From NCBI GenBank assembly GCA_020633675.1, contig JACKDE010000001.1, positions 558,001-622,000 of the forward strand: DNA of 64,000 bases. Reading direction: 5' to 3'. The position numbers and the translations under genes were made by a program. Under the pieces are notes generated by a model. The model saw only the letters and a list, made by a program, of their open reading frames with translations. It had not been told where the DNA came from and did not search any database. This document shows, one piece after another, positions 60,658-64,000 of this stretch (positions within the stretch are counted from its first letter, which is position 1; every line of letters starts with the position of its first letter). This DNA is from Deferribacteres bacterium (GTDB taxonomy: Bacteria; Zhuqueibacterota; Zhuqueibacteria; Zhuqueibacterales; Geothermadaptataceae).

Positions 60658-60986
60658 GGATAATCTTCCTTCAGATGCTCGAGTCAAAAGATGTGAGTGA
60701 ATGATAAAGCGTCAATTCGAAGTGCGCAAGAAACGATACATTTGAAATTGAACCTGCAGACAAGCATGTTCAAATTATACACGTTTGTGGGCAGGATAGT
60801 CAAAATCCCTTGCCGGCTTCAAGGCCGCTTCAAATGAAAATGACGATCTATTGCTTTTCCGGATTGATGCAGTTTCAGAAAATGAAATGACAAACAAGCT
60901 TGCTTTGCAATGACAATTCGCTACAGGCATCAGTGTACGCCAGTCAGGTACAGGAATTCACCACCAGATTCGGAGAGACAGCCAGG
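60658..60986. other. 329-nt spacer between the two SPOR genes
   Basis: I see no gene, terminator or repeat in it. Confidence 0.5.
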
Positions 60987-61469
60987 TTATCGAACGATTT
61001 GGGCGCGACCGAAACCCTTGCTTTGCACTTTTTGCAAAGCTATTTCGGCTTGTGAGAGCGTGCTCAAACTTCCTATGTAGATCACATACTGACCATTTGC
61101 GAAAAACTGTGAGCTGACAATGTTCGACGCGCGCAACCGGCTGATGACCTCGCGGCCTTGCACCTCCGTATCGACTCTGTCAACAATCACCGCATACAGC
61201 TTTTCACCAGGGATGGCCGGCAATTCAGCTGTGGACGTGGCCGAAGATTCTGAACTGGAGAAAAATGGCAGATTTCTAATAAAATCAACCATGTTTTGTT
61301 GTGAGAAGCCGATCAAATAGACGAGTATAAGAACAGATAAAGCGGAAATGATGACGACCGCTTTTTTGACAAATTTTCCCAAGGCTTCCCAGAAAACATC
61401 AAACGGTTTTTTCGGTGGTGGCGGCGGGGCTGGTTTCAGACCAAAAATCCAATTTCCTACCGGGAACAT
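60987..61469 (-). CDS. Membrane-anchored SPOR-domain protein
   Basis: A 160-residue protein. A proline-rich, basic cytoplasmic front (PAPPPPPKKPFD) is followed by one membrane helix (VVIISALSVLILVYLIGF) and a C-terminal SPOR domain (about 85-160: KLYAVIVDRVDTEVQGREV, then YVIYIGSLSTLSQAEIALQKV). The ATG at 61469 follows GGGGGAG. It would act at the inner membrane and bind denuded peptidoglycan. The order TM plus SPOR matches the gene at 60220, suggesting an old duplication, although the sequences have diverged widely. Confidence 0.85.
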   Translation of the reverse strand: MFPVGNWIFGLKPAPPPPPKKPFDVFWEALGKFVKKAVVIISALSVLILVYLIGFSQQNMVDFIRNLPFFSSSESSATSTAELPAIPGEKLYAVIVDRVDTEVQGREVISRLRASNIVSSQFFANGQYVIYIGSLSTLSQAEIALQKVQSKGFGRAQIVR

Positions 61470-61792
61470 AATCTCCCCCGTGGTTGCGTGTTCTTGTGCC
61501 ACTCAACGCGCAGCACAGACATGATTGGATGATTTTTGCTTCAACCCGGACAGCATGCGCACACATGACGGCACCTGTTTAAGTCAAGCAATTGTATCGG
61601 CAATGGTCGTTTGCCTGTCTTGGTCAGCCTCGAATGCGTAAGAAAGAGCGAAACGTTCCAGTCTGGAATGAGCCGGCTTGGTCGAAGCAAAATTGTGAAT
61701 GGATTATCCTACTTAAATTATTCACAAAAATCAAGTTTTTTCAAACCTTAGCCTGCTTGCAGAAACACGCGTAGCAGATCGTTTCAGGTGGT
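61470..61792. other. 323-nt spacer
   Basis: A spacer between the SPOR gene and the GH113-like gene, with nothing recognised. A plus-strand frame of 60 codons at 61592-61774 has no ribosome binding site and is unlikely to be real. Confidence 0.5.
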
Positions 61793-64000
61793 TTACTGCA
61801 AATACCAATCGGCGATGACCTGCTCGGCTGGTTTGCCATTCGGCGTAAAACCGGTGTGCTGCAATCCACCATCACGCAAATCGGATGGCCATTTCCACCA
61901 GTATATGCCTTGCAGCCAGTTCCGGCCGCTAAAAGCTTGAATAACAGCTTCGTAGCTCTGCCGCTGTCCCAGCATCTCCGGCATCTGTCCACGACCATCG
62001 ATGTACGGCAGGATCCAGGGTGCGGACCGGCTGGCAAAGCCGATCTCGGTGATGATGACGGGTTTGCCGTATTTTTGAGCGACCGACTCGATCAGGCGCA
62101 TGTTCTTGCGTGCACCTTGCAGCAGATCGCCGGGCTGCGGATTTTCGCTTTTGCTGAGCGGATAATAGCAATTCACACCGATGGCATCGAGCGCATCCCA
62201 AAAGGTGATTTTTTCGAACTCGTCGCCCCAATTGGCCGCATACACCAGTTTGCCGCCATAAAGCTTGCGCAATCGCGCGATCAGCTTGTGCCATTCCGCC
62301 TCGTGGCCAACCGTCGCCTGCACCATCTCCACGCCGATCACCAAATGCTCGAACCGGCACATTTGCGCCAGGAGAGCATAATGCGCGATCCACTGCTCAT
62401 AGTGGTGAAAAAACTTTGGCCAGTGGGCCGGATCATCCATTTTGATGTCACCTGGCCATGAACGACCGGCCCACAAGTGCGGCTTCAGCATGACCTGCAT
62501 ACCCTGTTCGCGCGCGAAATGTCCTGCCACGATCAGGCTTTCGTCATTTTCCGAACCTGTGCCATTGCTTTTGCGCATTGGGCTCGGCTCACGATTGCTG
62601 CGTGGGTAGCCAAACGGCGTGATGGAGATCGCGTTGGCGCCAAGCTCTGCCAAACGCGTCAGGCTGGCCCTGGAGGTCGTACCCATATAGCCGTTGTACA
62701 CTGAATAGCCCTCATGGGCGTAGCAAAATCCTTTTAAAAATGAAGCGCCGCCAGCCATCAAATCAGGCTGCGAATTCTGCAGCATGTTCTGACACCAACG
62801 CTGCCAGCTGTCCTGCAATCCCGACGGAAAGCGCCTGGTGATCTCAGCCTGATTGAGTGTGGCGGGAGTAGTGTGCAAGACAGCTTTCAGACTCGCTGCA
62901 CCATTATGAAAAAGAATAAATTGCAGGAATGTTGCCAATTCGGCACCAATAACGAAAGGCGAGTGTTCTTCAGCCGGATTGTTGGTAAAGAGCTGCACAA
63001 ACGGTACGAAAAAGTCGTTGTGAAAGAAGCGCCCCGCCAACACCGGATAGCCTTCGCGACCCCATGCATGCGAAAACAGGATGCCAGAGGCCATCCGGAT
63101 GTTGTCGTTTGGGATGCTTCCGGCCCATTGCCAGCACAGGTACTCGGCGATGGCAGTAAAATCATCGCCGAGCAGAGCTGAATTGAAAACAATATGGATC
63201 GTATCATCGCCGGGTTGCCAGCTTGAAAGCCGCGAGTCACCGGTAGCGATGGTTTTGTGTTCGGCAGTATCGTATAGTGTCAGTTTGATTGGCAGCGCTC
63301 TGGCGGAATCCTGGAAAGCCAACTGCCGCAATTGTCTGCGCGCGAGCTGCTGTTGCTGCATCAGGAAGTTGAGAAGTTTTTGCTCGTCCGGGGGCGTACC
63401 AAAGAAGTCGACAATGAGGGTGCTATTCTCGAAAATTCGTTTTTTATCGCGCAAAAAATGCACATCAGCGTTTATATCTGATTTTGTAGACAGGCTGCTT
63501 AGAAAGCCGTATGCCACGACCTGATTGCCACGCAGCACAGTGTAGTCCCCGTAGCGCTGCATTCTTCGGCCGCTGCGCTGCAAATAGGCAAGAATATGCC
63601 GGTCGTCATTTCCGGAGATGATCGTGATCGATTGCACCGAACGGTTCGGGCTTGGGGCAGACAGAACCACCACATCAGCATTGTTGTCGTATTGCGTACC
63701 ATTGATGGAGAAGCTGCGATCAGCGAACTCCAACGGCAAATATGCGGCGAAGTTGCTGATTTGTGGATTGCTGGCTGGCGTGCCGAGCAGGAAAAGCTGT
63801 TCGCTTGCTGCTGCGCTGTCTGCCGCCGAAGCTGGGACGGCACGGACGGCAAAGTAGCGCCGGCGCGTTTCAAGCTGGTCAAAATAGGTGCGATACGCCT
63901 CAGCCTGGGCCCCACGATCCGGATAGATGTATGTGAGTATGCGAGCTGGTCGTTCTTGCTGCGTTGTACCTGCAAACTGTTCGCGCGGCGGCTCGACCGA
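61793..64000 (-). CDS. GH113-like glycoside hydrolase, 5' end beyond the window
   Basis: A large protein whose frame stays open to the window end, so its N-terminus lies outside; at least 735 residues are visible. The first half is a mixed domain with a long Gln-rich helix (LMQQQQLARRQLRQL). The second half, from about nt 62770 downward, is a TIM barrel of the GH113/GTA type: GYMGTTSRASLTRLAELGANAI, VIGVEM (candidate acid/base Glu), LVYAANWGDEF, then GVNCYYPL and VIITEIGFASRSAP (candidate nucleophile Glu), ending IYWWKWPSD. GH113 enzymes are mostly beta-mannanases. The activity here is not proven. Confidence 0.82.
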   Translation of the reverse strand, partial: SVEPPREQFAGTTQQERPARILTYIYPDRGAQAEAYRTYFDQLETRRRYFAVRAVPASAADSAAASEQLFLLGTPASNPQISNFAAYLPLEFADRSFSINGTQYDNNADVVVLSAPSPNRSVQSITIISGNDDRHILAYLQRSGRRMQRYGDYTVLRGNQVVAYGFLSSLSTKSDINADVHFLRDKKRIFENSTLIVDFFGTPPDEQKLLNFLMQQQQLARRQLRQLAFQDSARALPIKLTLYDTAEHKTIATGDSRLSSWQPGDDTIHIVFNSALLGDDFTAIAEYLCWQWAGSIPNDNIRMASGILFSHAWGREGYPVLAGRFFHNDFFVPFVQLFTNNPAEEHSPFVIGAELATFLQFILFHNGAASLKAVLHTTPATLNQAEITRRFPSGLQDSWQRWCQNMLQNSQPDLMAGGASFLKGFCYAHEGYSVYNGYMGTTSRASLTRLAELGANAISITPFGYPRSNREPSPMRKSNGTGSENDESLIVAGHFAREQGMQVMLKPHLWAGRSWPGDIKMDDPAHWPKFFHHYEQWIAHYALLAQMCRFEHLVIGVEMVQATVGHEAEWHKLIARLRKLYGGKLVYAANWGDEFEKITFWDALDAIGVNCYYPLSKSENPQPGDLLQGARKNMRLIESVAQKYGKPVIITEIGFASRSAPWILPYIDGRGQMPEMLGQRQSYEAVIQAFSGRNWLQGIYWWKWPSDLRDGGLQHTGFTPNGKPAEQVIADWYLQ

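Overview
The window looks like bacterial chromosome from the Fibrobacterota-Chlorobiota-Bacteroidota side of the tree, most like candidate phylum KSB1 or Calditrichota. This is an inference from gene content: a secreted protein ending in a 'YPNPFNPETTIRF' type C-terminal sorting/FlgD-like domain, many propeller and beta-barrel envelope proteins, Tat-exported Gfo/Idh/MocA enzymes, GxGYxYP and DUF1080 carbohydrate proteins, and intergenic spacers full of small palindromic repeats. Starts are mostly ATG with a clear AGGAGG-like site; GTG and TTG starts also occur. I saw no rRNA, tRNA, CRISPR array, transposase or prophage.

Region by region. 1-2720: three-subunit proton-translocating transhydrogenase (first gene cut by the window edge). 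2721-3427: repeat-rich spacer. 3428-9442: a deoxyribosyltransferase-like/coiled-coil/Lcl fusion protein, a SWIM-SNF2 helicase and an SDR enzyme. 9487-17553 (minus): purA, STAS protein, secF, secD, glutamate dehydrogenase, a tiny unannotated gene, and an overlapping sigma/anti-sigma/YbjQ operon. 17725-24240: class III aminotransferase, a 145-bp tandem repeat, a sugar nucleotidyltransferase, an NtrC-type regulator and an OPT transporter. 24544-31070: an operon of three large envelope proteins. 31206-36158: membrane protein, sodium:solute symporter, two methyltransferases and a possible 2H-like protein.

36280-42599 (minus) is a tight five-gene operon: lipoprotein sulfatase, double-DUF1080 protein, Tat-exported Gfo/Idh oxidoreductase, DoxX membrane protein and a second Gfo/Idh oxidoreductase. 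Nearly all products should act outside the cytoplasm, which suggests an envelope pathway that desulfates glycosides and cleaves them through 3-keto intermediates. Further sugar enzymes (GxGYxYP, GH43/GH32-like five-bladed propeller, GH113-like) lie at 56285-64000, so the organism appears to be a polysaccharide degrader.

42789-46065 is an accessory island: the tail of a lost paralogue, a HicAB pair with a well-formed and probably leaderless promoter, a large methyltransferase-like protein, and a DUF2442/DUF4160 pair whose DUF4160 gene carries a frameshift. 46204-61469 holds envelope and hypothetical proteins, a patatin, a fatty-acid desaturase coupled to a propeller protein, and two membrane-anchored SPOR proteins. 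Four copies of a 24-bp palindrome and two copies of a 90-bp hairpin element are spread through the spacers.
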